Of a DNA stretch of 64,000 nt, positions 47,711 through 59,300 are shown piece by piece. How positions within the stretch are numbered: the first letter of the stretch is position 1; every line of letters begins with the position of its first letter. The DNA lies in NCBI RefSeq assembly GCF_030272615.1, contig NC_081407.1, positions 101,973,897 through 102,037,896 on the forward strand, read 5' to 3'. Source of the stretch: Cryptomeria japonica (taxonomy: Eukaryota > Streptophyta > Pinopsida > Cupressales > Cupressaceae). The notes under the pieces are model-generated. The model was not told where the DNA came from. It worked only from the letters and a program-made list of their open reading frames with translations, and did no database searches. A program made the position numbers and the translations under genes.

Positions 47711-50005
47711 ATGGCAACAAACATTTTCAAGAAGGACAGTCTGGAACTTGATGGAACCAACTATGGTATATGGAAGATCAAAATGGAGACACATCTGAAT
47801 TGCATTGGAAAAGACATATGTGATGTTACAAAGAATGGCTATGTTGGTCCTACACCAAGTCAACCTAATCCACCAACATTGGGTAAGGATGAAGAGAATG
47901 ATTGCAAAGAAAGAGAAGCAATTTTGAGTGCACTGTCAGATCAGCAAATCATGGGATTATCAGACTGATCTACTACTAAAGATATTTGGGATAAATTAGA
48001 GACATTGAATGAAGGAGATACCACTGTTAAAATTGCAAAACTGGAATGCTTCTGGGTCAGGTATGAAAATTTGAAAATGGAAGAAAATGAAAGAATTTTT
48101 GCTTTTATGGAAAGGGTTAATGAAATTGTTTTGGGAATACAATGTTGTGGAGGATCCTTAAGTGAAGATGAAATTGTTTCTTAAGTTTTAAGAGCATTGC
48201 CATCGGCATACAAAATGAAAGTAACTGCTATTAATAAGTTGAGAACAATGCTTAATATAGTTCTAAGAGATTTCCACAATCCATCATATAATCAAGAGAG
48301 AATTTTTGGATTCGATTATGTGAAAGATTTTAGCATCAACATTTTGGATCACACTCCGTGATTCATCATCAGGATTAAAATTCCCTCTCATGAAGGGTAT
48401 AAATTAGTTCTAAGAGATTTCCACAATCCATCATATAATCAAGAGAGCATTTCTGGATTCGATTGTGTGAAAGATTTTAGCATCAACATTTTGGATCACA
48501 CTCCGTGATCCATCATTAGGATGAAAATTCCCTCCCATGAAGGGTATAAATCAGTTCTAAGAGATTTCCACAATCCGTCATATAATCAAGAGAGCATTTC
48601 TGGATTCAATTGCGTGAAAGATTTTAGCATCAACATTTCAGATCACACTCCATGATCCATCATGAGGATGAAAATTCCCTCCCATGAAGGGTATAAATTA
48701 GTTCTAAGAGATTTCCACAATCCATCATATAATCAAGAGAGCATTTCTGGATTTGATTGCGTGAAAGATTTTAGCATCAACGTTTCAGATCACACTCCAT
48801 GATCCATCATTAGGATGAAAATTCCCTCCCATGAAGGGTATAAATCAGTTCTAAGAGATTTCCACAATCCATCATATAATCAAGAGAACATTTCTCGATT
48901 CGATTGTGTGAAAGATTTTAGCATCAACGTTTCGGATCACACTCTGTGATCCATCATTAGGATGAAAATTCCTTCCCATGAAGGGTATAAATCAGTTCTA
49001 AGAGATTTCCACAATCCATCATATCATCAAGAGAGCATTTTTGGATTCGATTGTGTGAAAGATTTTAGCATCAACATTTCGGATCACACTCCATGATCCA
49101 TCATCAGGATGAAAATTCCCTCCCATGAAGGGTATAAATTAGTTCTAAGAGATTTCACAATCCATCATATAATCAAGAGAGCATTTTTGGATTTGATTGT
49201 GTTAAAGATTTTAGCATCAACATTTTGGATCACATTCTATGATCCATCATGAGGATGAAAATTCCCTCCCATGAAGGGTATAAATCAGTTCTAAGAGATT
49301 TCCACAATCCATCATATAATCAAGAGAGCATTTCTGGATTTGATTGTGTGAAAGATTTTAGCATCAATGTTTTGGATCACACTCCGTGATCCATCATCAG
49401 TATGAAAATCCCTCCCATGAAGGGTATAAATCAGTGTCTAGAGATACTTTGGTTGGAAAACTTTTAGCATTTGAACTTGAGGAATTTGGTCCTATTGCTA
49501 CTATTAAGAGAAAATTAGCCTTCAAAGCATCATCATCTGCAACATCATCATCATCATCATCTGACAAATTTGATTGGAAAGCACTCTATGCAAAAGAACT
49601 TGATGATATCAGAAAGAAAAATGAAGAACTAGAAGAACTTGAAGCCCTATTTGCAAGGAAAATGCCTAAAGGTTCTATTGGAAGTAAGTATGAAGGTAAA
49701 GCACCATTTAAATGCTTTAACTGCAATAAAGTTGGTCATATGGCATCTAGATGTCCTGATAGACATACAAGATTGAGAGAAGAAGCTAAAAGGACATATA
49801 AGCCTAACCCTGAATATCAAAGATATAGATTTAAGAAGAACATAGATAAATCATGTTACTATGCTGATGAAGGAGTTACTAATGATTTTGATGAAGAACC
49901 AACAAATAATGGATGGGATTTTGTTATAATAATAGAAGATCAACCGGCACCTACTGTTCCACTGGTAGAGCACACCCTGGCAGCTAAAATTGAAGAAAAG
50001 GATGA
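47711..50005 (+). pseudogene. Gag of the copia element, interrupted by a tandem array
   Basis: The ATG at 47711 opens MATNIFKKDSLELDGTNYGI, the usual copia gag start, with YGIWKIKMETHL. After a TGA at 47966 it continues in frame (TKDIWDKLETLNEGDTTVKI, INKLRTMLNI). The array at 48259-49432 then intervenes. Gag resumes with VSRDTLVGKLLAFELEEFGP and a CCHC knuckle CFNCNKVGHMASRC near 49712-49754. A normal gag would go directly from LRTMLN to VSRDTLVGKL. Confidence 0.85.
48259..49432. repeat. Eight-copy 147-bp tandem array inside copia gag
   Basis: Unit starts at 48259, 48406, 48553, 48700, 48847, 48994, 49141 and 49287. Six units are 147 bp and the last two are 146 bp, each with one single-base deletion. 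Units begin AGTTCTAAGAGATTTCC and end GAAGGGTATAAATC. 147 bp is 49 codons, so copies 1-6 keep the gag frame, reading VLRDFHNPSYNQESISGFD then one stop (TGA) at the same place in each unit. The join to gag on the right (AGTGTCTAGAGAT) resembles the unit start (AGTTCTAAGAGAT). Confidence 0.93.
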
Positions 50006-53000
50006 ATGGATTATAGATTCCGGATGTTCACATCATATGACTGGTGATAAAAGTAAATTCTTATCTTTTCAAGAATACAATGGAGGTCTAGTAATATTTG
50101 GAGATGATAAAGCTTGTTTAATCAAAGGAAAAGGCACTATATCTTTTGATGGTAAGCAAAATATTGACAATGTTTATTATGTTGAAGGATTGAAGCATAA
50201 TCTTTTGAGTGTTGGTCAATTAGTTGAAAAGGCATTTCAGTTAAAATTCAAGAATGGTAAATGCAAAATCATGAATAAAACTAGTTTAGAGATTGCAACC
50301 GGTAATCAAATTAGAGGTAATATCTTTCATTTGAATAACAGTGAAAAGGCATGCTTGATTACACATATTGATGAAAGTTGGTTATGGCATAAGAGACTTT
50401 GTCATGTGAATTTTGATTGTATTGAGAAGATTGGTACTACTAAAGAGTTAAGGGATTTACCTAAGATTGTAAAACCTCATAATCCGATATGTAAGGAATG
50501 TCAAATGGGAAAGAAAGTTAGAACAAATTTTAAGAGTATTTCTGAGAAATCGAATAATGTTCTTGATTTAATTCATACTCACTTGTGTGGTTTAGCAAGA
50601 ACTAGAAGTCTATAGGGAGATAGATACTTTATGCTAATTATTGACGATTATTCTAGAATGTGTTGGGTTACTTTTCTCAGGGAGAAATCAGAAGCTTTTG
50701 GAAAATTCAAGTTATCCAAGGAAATGGTAGAGAATGAAACCGGTAAGAAAATCAAATGTTTAAGATCAAATCAAGGAGGAGAATTTACATCTAAGGAGTT
50801 TAATACATTATGTGAAGTGAATGGAATGAAAAGACAATTATCAGTACCTCAGACACCTCAGCAGAATGGAATTGTGGAAAGGAAAAACAATTGTTCTGGA
50901 TGCAACTAGAAGCATGATATTGGAGGCAAATCTACCTCATGTGTACTAGAGAGAAGTAGTGAATACAACCGTTTACACTTTAGACAGAGTTCACATCAAA
51001 GGTGAAACTGGTAAGACCCCTTATGAACTATGGTTTGGTAATACTCCTACTCTTAAATACTTCAGAATATTTGGAAGCAAATGTTATATTAGGAGAGATG
51101 AGTATGTTGGTAAATTTGATCCTAGAAGTGATGAAGGAATATTTCTTGGTTATTCATCTAAGAGAAAGGCATATAGATGTTTCAATAAAAGACTGTAGAA
51201 GATCATCGAGAGTGCAAATGTGAAGATAGATGAACACTTTAGAGGAAATTCAAGGTCTATAGATTCTGAACCGACAGTTGAGATGTTTTTAAATGAACCT
51301 ATACATAGTACACCGGTACAAAATGTTGATCCAGTCACATCGTCATCATCGAAGAATTCCATAGTGAGTGAAGAACAACAACAAGTGAACAAACCCAGGT
51401 ATGTAAGATTGAATCACTCTGAAAGTCAGATAATTGGGAATAAGTATCAAAGTGTTATGACAAGAGGGAGACTGACAAATGAAGAGGTATGTTTAATTTC
51501 TCAAATTGAACGAGCATCTATTATTGAGGCATGTGAAGATAAACATTGGATTAAAGAAATGGAAGATTGAATTAGAACAAATTGAAAAGAATAATACATG
51601 GACGTTGGTTCCCCGGCCTAAAGACAAAAATGTAATTGGAACTAAATGGGTATTTAGAAATAAACTTAGTGAAGATGGTAAGGTAATAAAAAACAAAGCA
51701 AGATTAGTGTGTAAAGGATATTCACAGAAAGAAGGAATTGATTACAATGAAACATTTGTACCGATAGCTAGAATTGAGGCAATCAGGTTATTTCTTGCAT
51801 TTGTAGCATACAAGAACTATAAAGTATATCAGATGGATGTAAAATGTGCATTTATGAATGGTGATCTTGAAGAAGAAGTTAACATTGAACAACCTGATGG
51901 ATTTTTATTAACGAATGATGAAGATATGGTATGTAGATTAAGGAAAGCTTTGTATGGATTGAAGAAAGCTCCTAGAGCTTGGTATGCTAGATTGGATAAA
52001 TATCTTTTGAAGCTTGGTTAAACTAAAGGTAATGCTGACAACAACTTATATTTCAAAGTGACTAATGATGACATCTTGGTTATTGAAGTTTTTGTTGATG
52101 ATATCATTTTTGGAGGTGAAGATGGATTGTGTAAAGACTTTGCTAATAAGATGCAGGAAGAATTTGAAATGTCTATGATTGGGGAAATAAAATTCTTTTT
52201 AGGATTGTAGATTTCATAGACTGATAAAGGTATATTCATATGTCAAACAAAATACTTGAAGGAAATATTAAAGAAATTTGGTATGGAAAATTCTAAACTG
52301 GTAAGTACTCCTATGACTAAAAGTGATAAATTGACATTAAAGGATGATTCAACTCCTATTAATTCGACAAGATATAAATCTATGATTGGAGGTTTACTAT
52401 ATTTGACACAAACAAGACCTAATATAATGAATGCAGTATGTATTGTTTCAAGGTTTCAAAGTAATCCTAAAGAAAATCATGAATCAACAGTGAAAAGGAT
52501 TTTCCGATATCTACAAGGCACAACAAGTCTTGGTTTATGGTATCCTAAAGATGAAAATTTTGATTTATGTGCATACATAGATGCAAATTGGGTAGGAGAT
52601 GTAAATGATAGAAAGAGCACCAGTGGGGAGGCATTCTTTCTTGGTAGCAGATTGATTTCATGATTGAGCAAGAAACAGAGTTGTACATCATTATGAATAG
52701 CAGAATCAAAATATGTTGTAGCAGCAACTAATTGTACTCAGGTATTATGGATTAAGAAAATGTTGAAGGACATAAAGGTAAAATGCAAAGAACCGATAAT
52801 CATCTATTGTGATAATTCAGAAGCAATTGATATATCAAAGAATTCAGTATTTCACTCTAAAACTAAACATGTTTCTATTAAGTATAATTTTCTGAAAGAG
52901 AATGTTGAAGCAAAAGAAGTGAGATTTGTTTATGTGAATACTAAAGAGCAGATTGCAGATATCTTTACTAAGCCTTTACCTAAGGAAACTTTTGAATATC

Positions 53001-53044
53001 TCAGAGAGCAGCTTGGGGTAATACCCTCACCGGTAGAGACTTAG
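50006..53044 (+). pseudogene. Pol of the copia element: protease, integrase, RT, RNase H
   Basis: Protease: WIIDSGCSHHMTG (D-S-G) near 50010. GAG-pre-integrase: LWHKRLCHVN...CKECQMGKK (50383-50510). Integrase core: LIIDDYSRMCWVTF (first Asp), CLRSNQGGEFTSKEF where the second Asp is N, and PQQNGIVERKN (Glu). [36 protein letters not shown] (first Asp), [12 protein letters not shown], then after a stop VFVDDIIFGG (VDD box, about 52090). RNase H: YIDANWVGDVNDRKSTSG, AESKYVVAA, IYCDNSEAI and KHVSIKYNF. Pol ends at 53042-53044. Stops at about 50613, 51196, 51568, 52019, 52207, 52216 and 52661, and frame changes near 50905 and 51560. Confidence 0.9.
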
Positions 53045-53422
53045 ATAGTTGGAGTTTTGCATCAAACCGACAGAGACTAACAGAGAAATCCTTTTTCTGG
53101 CTTTGATGGAGGAGAGCTACTTCTCAGGGGGAGTAGTTGGTTATAAATATTGGTTATTATAATTGGTTGTATGAATTGAGTTGTATATTCTGGTATTTGT
53201 ATTGCTTTGACATTTGATGTCAAAGAGGGAGAGATATCTATGGAAAAACATTAAACAGTATCCTTTGGAGAGATATTATTCATTGGGGGAGAGATTTATA
53301 CTCACTACATTTTGGTTTTTGATTTCTGGTATTGATCTATTCTGGAGATTGTTAATTTTTCATTTTTGGCATTTCTACTTTGGCACTTAGATGTTTTTTC
53401 ATCTAGTGTTGCCATCAATGCC

Positions 53423-53432
53423 AAAGGGGGAG
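53423..53432 (+). other. Polypurine tract of the copia element
   Basis: AAAGGGGGAG, followed by AT and the 3' LTR TGTTGG. Confidence 0.88.
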
Positions 53433-53434
53433 AT

Positions 53435-54478
53435 TGTTGGTATTATGGATGTGTTGCATTAGTTTTGTCATTGATGTCAACACTTATCCTTCTGGAGATC
53501 TATGGTTATGTTGAACTAGCACATTGTTGTTCACCGGCATGTTTAGTGACTTATGTTCAGTCACCGGTATATTGTTCACCGACACTAAGGATGAATTGTT
53601 ATCATCTAGAGATCACTTGGTTATGTTAAAGACATGATTTGGATACTTGGTTGTGGTATTTTGGTTATTGATCTAATCAGGTTGACATATTTACTGTTAC
53701 CAGAAAATTGGTCTAGGTTATGCACCGACACACGTTATCTATTCCAGATCAGCATGACATGTTATGGAGATGATTTATTGATTGAATATTGTTGTAAATG
53801 TATTGAGCCGACATGATAAATTGCATCTTGACTTATTTAATTGTAATATTATTAGTAAGCCAGCCTACTCATTTGGTCTTAGGCTTGGTATGTATGTAAG
53901 ATCTCATTTGTGAGATTAGGAGATGATATAGTAAGATTGTGGTATTTGGTATATGTAAGGATAAGTAGAGATATTCACGCAGACATCATTTGAAGGTTCA
54001 AGGAAGGTTTCAAGGTTATTATCAAAGCTTAACCAGTACTGAATCTAGCATTAGAGATGCTACTTTGAGCAGTACATTATCATTGGATTTAACCATCCAA
54101 TTGTAGTCAGTGTGACTCATATCTTGTGATTGAGCAGTGAGCTCTAGGGGGTTGGCCTTTCTGCATGTGCAAACCCCATTTATGTACACATAATATCTAT
54201 AATAGTATCATCTGATTGTGGGTAAGGTTTTCCACCATTTTTTTCCCCCTTACAGGGTTTCCATGTACAAATCTCTATGTTATGTGTTGTGGATATTGTT
54301 TCTCTTTCTGTTTCAAGCATTAAGTTTGACTGGTATCAATATTTACTACTAATCTATCAACCGATATTAAGTTTGGTTTATAGGTATTCTGCATCAAGTT
54401 TAATTAAGTTATATTTGGGTTGAAATTAATAAGACAACTTATTCACCCCCACTCTCAGTTTCCTCCCGGGTCCTAACA
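53435..54478 (+). repeat. 3' LTR of the copia element
   Basis: Direct repeat of 46610-47653, starts TGTTGGTATTATGG and ends GGGTCCTAACA. PMD coding sequence follows. Confidence 0.9.
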
Positions 54479-54799
54479 TATATATCCTACACTCACATGT
54501 GACCCCTTGGCCAAGATATATTCCAAGGCCTACCAGTGATGAGATTGAGATGATAGACTCAGATGGGTCGGATTAGGATGTCATGACTAACTATACTGAT
54601 AATGTGGATGCACATCGGCGGTACATCACATGGTGGGATAGGGTATACCCTGGAGCCATCTTTCCTACGGACTTCCCTAGAGGGAACCCTGGACCATGGA
54701 GTCATGTAGGTGGCAAGGATGACTCTGATAATCTGAGAACCTGGGTGAGGTAGACACAGATGATTAGCAGGAGGATACAGGAGAGTAGGATATTGGTGA

Positions 54800-54930
54800 T
54801 GATGGAGATGACCCTTATGTAGGAGAGGGAGATCAGGATGGTGATGATGAGGAGGATGGAGAGGAGGAGGAGGAGGAGGAGGATGAGGAGGGTGAGGAGG
54901 ATGAAGAGGACAAGTCAGATGTAGTTCCAC
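54800..54930 (+). repeat. GAG/GAT-rich tract (acidic coding) in PMD copy 2
   Basis: GGAGGAGGAGGAGGAGGATGAGG-like sequence encodes a run of Glu and Asp. The corresponding place in copy 1 is Gly-rich, from the same GGA-type repeat read in another frame. Confidence 0.7.
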
Positions 54931-55130
54931 ATCACTTCACAGATGAAACCATAGCCTTAGATCCACTGATCATGCCATCTTGAGGAGAGAAAGACCTTAT
55001 AAAGGGTCCTGATTCTAGTCCCCACCATCTCGCACCTAGTGTACAGAGACATTATGAGCATAGAGAGACCAGTGGTTCCTGATCACAGGAGGTCTCTTTT
55101 CATGACCCTACTGGCAGGAGGTTGATCCAG

Positions 55131-55226
55131 GTAAGGTGTTTTATGATTATTTAATTTATGCATTTAATTATTTAGATTTGATGCTATAGAATGTTACTGA
55201 TGTAAAACCTCCTATCATCTCTACAG
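55131..55226 (+). other. Predicted second intron of PMD copy 2
   Basis: GTAAGG...CTCTACAG, 96 bp, AT-rich. The flanking codons (GRRLIQ and LAFRSGTPSN) join in the same frame, phase 0. Confidence 0.55.
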
Positions 55227-55622
55227 TTGGCGTTTAGGAGTGGCACTCCCTCAAATACAGTGACATACATCATCACCACCGTACACATTCTTAGCTCCTC
55301 ATAGATAGTGCATAGACCTTAGAGAAGTGTTGGGCGACATGAGGACATATTCACCCCCTTTCGGGTGGAGATAGATGTTTGTCAAGAGAGGGAGAAGAGT
55401 TTGTTAGAGAGGTTGCAACGAACAGGGCATGATCTAGCAGTGGTGCAGGCAAAGGCGTTCATGTATTGTGGGACCATGATGGATAGGGAGCTTAGGAGAT
55501 CCTCACGGAGTCACTCACATTCCTCATCTCGACACACACTCATGGGTCCACCCCCATGGCTAGATCAAAAGGGGACAACCAGTCACCAGCCTCCGACTAC
55601 TAGTCCTAGAGATAGGAGATGA

Positions 55623-56237
55623 CAATGTTTGTAGTATGGGTCACTTTTTGATGTATAGTGATGTGTATGTTGTTACACTCATTGATATCAATTTACATAT
55701 GCTTATGCTTTTGTCTCAAACATGTTATTTTAATTCTTGAAACAATGTATGCATTTCTTTGATTAAAAGTAACATATTTGGTAATGAACATGTATGTCTA
55801 ATTTAATTTCCATGGGATTGATTTCTCAATGCTTCATGGTTAAATTGATACATGTGTGATTTAATTAAATAACTAAGTATTTAATTAAATAATACTTTGA
55901 TGATGTAGAAGAAAATGTGTTAAGTTGAAGAACTATATGATTAATGTGATTTAATTAACTCTAATTAAACACAACATGATATAATCCTACTTAACACATA
56001 AGAAATTGTTTAACATGATAGCACATATAAAATGTAAATCTATTACAATTTACATAAATGGATCCAAGACAAACCATTAAGTGAAGAAACATGCTTGTCA
56101 AGAATGAAGTAATGTAGATTAAATAATATAATATCATTTAATACCACATACTTTAATAAAGATATGCTACCATATTATCCAATTTGAAGAAAGAAAAGGC
56201 ACAGGGAGAGAGAATAAGCTAGAAACAGAGAGAGAGA
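55623..56237. other. Spacer between PMD copy 2 and pol end
   Basis: AT-rich with TTAATTAAAT words and no gene seen. It corresponds to the 2.6 kb spacer at 10596-13191 in the Tat element. Confidence 0.5.
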
Positions 56238-56343
56238 TTAGGCATAGTATCTACGAAGGTGCATAAAATTTATAGGTTCTTTGAGAGGCATACCTTCCAC
56301 ATCTGCTATGTTGTAAGTGTTGTCACGAAGGATGCACCTGTTT
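56238..56343 (-). pseudogene. C-terminal end of gypsy pol (integrase tail)
   Basis: On minus, the sequence reads TYNIADVEGMPLKEPINFMH then LRRYYA and TAA (56238-56240). This is the classic end of plant gypsy integrase (compare SMHLKRFYT at the end of the Tat pol, 13192). Upstream on minus it is preceded by GATTTGCTTTGCAG, which looks like a splice acceptor, and no integrase homology continues beyond. Either pol has a late intron here or another sequence inserted. This fragment gives the strand of the second gypsy element. Confidence 0.65.
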
Positions 56344-59300
56344 CTGCAAAGCAAATCAGTACCCACACTTATGCAATCCTATGCAATATGGAAACGAAAC
56401 TTGAGTTGTGGGTAAACTAAGAAAGAGAAATGAATCTCCTGGTTATGGGCTGAATGAAAAGAGTAAAGAATTATTGGATTGGCTCAAAACTAAAATTATT
56501 CTAGGAGTTGATGCACCAAAACTATGATGATAAAACTGTCATGACTCACAAAAATCTATCAGAAATTTTGCGTACACAAAATAAATAACTTCCCTCTCAA
56601 ATGAGCATTTCTCAGAAAGGTTAAGTAATTAATAAACTTGGAAGGAAGTTTAACTTCTCAACAAAAATTTACTAAAACCTGTAACACAAACTAAGACTTG
56701 TGATTCTGAAAGAAGTAATAATGCATGCACACTAAGAAAAGCAGGATATTCAAGGTTTCAGATGAAACACAAAAATAATCCTATCAAATCCATCATGAAC
56801 AAACACCATTATCAAGGCAAACTTGTGAAACTCTGCAAATAAAAGGAGTCTTGCTAAAAATAATATAACTTAAAAACTTTTGTAAATCTCTATATATCAA
56901 AGTATGAGCCACAAATCTCTTAAATTCTCTTAAGGCAAGAGAGAAAAAAAGGCACAAACTGAGGAATTTCTAACAAATTTTCCTCTATATACAATAAAAA
57001 GGCTTGCAAACTCTAAAAGAATGAACTATACTTCTAAAAAGGTGAACTCCAGTTTAAAAATCTGAGCACAAGGAAAAAGCGAGAAAAGCATGTGCCAAAT
57101 CTATATGAAAAGATGCAATAATGCTGCCAAAAAGTCCTCTAGCCAACATGCAACCCCAAGAGACTCTCAAAATAGCCTCCAACTACTAACAACTACCTAA
57201 ACCACTTTGAACTACTGCTAAACTGACCCACTGTTTGATGCATGTGTGTATAAGGGAAAAATAGATTAAATATTAAAGTTAGTCAATAATGACTTAAATT
57301 TTAATATTTATTACATATATACAACTCATTGCTTATTTTATGTGATAAAAATTATAAGTGATTTCATTATACTATCAATTTAATATTTATTTTATTTTTC
57401 AATTGTGCATACATGCATTAGAGAGAACTTAAGTGTCGATATTAATTATTTTATTCTAGTAAATAGAAGTTCTTAAATAAAGATTAAAATAATCTTTATA
57501 TTTTATTTTGTTTCACTTCTATTTATATGAATAATATAATTAATTATTTATTATTATATTTATCATATTAATAAATGGCATGTGCACCTATTTCTTTTTA
57601 TTATTTTATCATTAATAATAAATTAAATATAATAATAATACAATAAAAACATGCACTTAATAAACAAAGGGTTTTAAGCCCCATACGACTAGCATGAAAA
57701 TTAGGACTTTTAGTCCTACTGGGAGTCAAGAACTCGACCACTTACAATATAATAGACAACAACTTAAATTAAAAGAATTTAAGTCCATAAAAATCCTCGA
57801 TGAAAATTAGGGCATGCTGAGGTATAAAGGTTCAAGAAAACCTAAAATTATTCATTTGCATCTTTGTCTTTAGAGAAACTGCCTCTGCTGGCCATCATGC
57901 ACTCTGAGGGTTTGAACTAAGGAATTTCTGCATGATTATGTGCACTAAACAACAATCTTTGGAGTCAGGTATGCGGGTATGCATGATTTTTCATTCTTTT
58001 TTATGTAATATTTCCTTCTGGAATGAAAGAATGCACAAGTTCTATTTTTTTTTGCATGCCCTTAACTTAGGGTTTTAGCTTGGGATTGTTTATTCATGCA
58101 TTTCTTTATGGACTCAGGCTTCTTAGCTGCATACTTCTATATTTCTATTGAAGGTGTATATGAATAATATTGTGGTTATAGATTATTAATTGTTGTCGTA
58201 GGGTTTGATGACATTATAACCGCTCTGAGTACTCTAGCCTTGGGTATGAACCCTGCTTGATAATTCAGTGAAACCCTACCTTAGGGTTTGATGGTGCTCA
58301 TGAAGATGCATCATAGACTTCTTGCATTCTATTTACTACTTGTTCTTCAGCTGTATGCTTTGTGGCCTTGAAATCTACCAGTTGTATGGGTTTGAGACCT
58401 CTTCATTTGATATGAGTTTTGGTATGATTTTGAGGGTCAATCTCGAGCTGCCACTATCTTTTGAATTTTGGACTGAGTTATCCTCCATTATGATAGTGAA
58501 ACAAATCAATATGACTTCATTTTTTATCTTTGTATTGACTATAAACAGTGAATGCTATCGACTCTACTTTGTTTCTCAATATCATATTGTTAATAATAGT
58601 AAAGAGAACTCAAAATAATGACACTAAAAGAACCCAAATATTGTTAACTTGAATTCCTTGATCATGATTACTTGGCTTTAGCAAGACTACTCCCCTGGTT
58701 CACCTCCATGCCTTATGTTATGAAATTTTTTTGTGATAATGTAAACTACTATCACTATTCTAGGTAAGTATTTTGTGTCAAAATTTATATCTTAAGTTGC
58801 TATCTCCAAATTGTCTCTATGAATGTGACTTATAGTGCTTCTACTGGGACTGTGTGCAAACTTTTTGTATTGTGTTAATCAATAACATGTTTTTGTAATT
58901 CCTTATGACTGCAACTAGTGACTAAATTTGTATTTTTCTAGTTCTTGTTGACTGTACTAGTGAGTTTTGTCCCTCTATGATTGATGTTTCTCTAACCATC
59001 ACTCCCCTGTGAATATTTACTCTGTACTTCTTATGCTTTTGACTGGACTGCACTCTTATGACTATCAATCTTTATCCTTCAATCTTCTTATGCCCATTGT
59101 TTTAAGGACACATGTGGCTGCTATTGTTGTAGATGACTATTATAGGGTTGTGCATTCTAAAGTAACGTTACTGTTCTTTATCAATTTTTTTTTCTTTTTT
59201 TTCTTGTGTAAAGGCTAGGATTGTAACCTCTAAGATGTTTACTGCTTATTGCTCTATGTATTGCATTGCAATCTTGGTCCTCGTTATGCCTTATGACTTC

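Larger units (their letters stand above)
46610..54478 (+). mobile_element. Full-length Ty1/copia retrotransposon, 7.87 kb
   Basis: LTRs at 46610-47653 and 53435-54478 (1044 bp each), PBS TGGTATCAGAGC at 47656-47667, and PPT AAAGGGGGAG at about 53423-53432. Gag, protease, integrase, RT and RNase H follow in the copia order. The target duplication is ambiguous because the site is TATATAT-like (CCATAT before, TATATAT after). Removing the element joins the PMD frame (...ADVPIYPTL...). Several stops and frameshifts make it inactive, and an eight-copy tandem array interrupts gag. Confidence 0.93.
45261..55622 (+). pseudogene. Antisense PMD-like gene (copy 2), split by a copia element
   Basis: Exon 1 is 45261-45341 (27 codons, MPRH then a stop, LEQPTRIEILRQGVVADRPL), with donor GTGAGT. 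Exon 2 starts at about 45651 after a mutated acceptor TTTTGCAA. The PMD homology to copy 1 is clear: MREHTAGHTFW, MVHAVGLWYVMVMPSV, MERLDANTSTF and, after a 2-bp frameshift near 45865, MMITLEDVYYILHL. Further on are LTPEWWFKDLLY and FDRVRRQFGFEQCVPADVP, cut by the copia LTR at 46610. It resumes at 54479 (WWDRVYPGAIFPTDFPRG), with a Glu/Asp-rich stretch (54800-54930), a second intron at 55131-55226, and a final exon with a coiled coil (QEREKSLLERLQRTGHDLAV) and a Ser/Arg-rich end. The first intron is phase 0 in both copies, with exon 1 of nearly equal size. Confidence 0.75.
42988..56343 (-). mobile_element. Second gypsy element (partial in view), with antisense PMD gene
   Basis: From its 3' end on minus: LTR (44662 to 42988), PPT, internal region with an antisense PMD-like gene (45261-55622), then the C-terminal exon of pol (56343 to 56238). 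A copia element (46610-54478) is nested inside the PMD gene. The order pol, antisense PMD, PPT, LTR is the same as in the Tat element at 6028-24690, while the LTRs are unrelated to that element and instead resemble the LTR at 2966-4212. Gag and most of pol are not visible to the right, so either an intron or insertion intervenes at 56344 or the element continues beyond the window. Confidence 0.65.

Noticed and set aside
54559-54930. Minus-strand His/Pro-rich frame
   Set aside because: Shadow of the Glu/Asp-rich tract of PMD copy 2.
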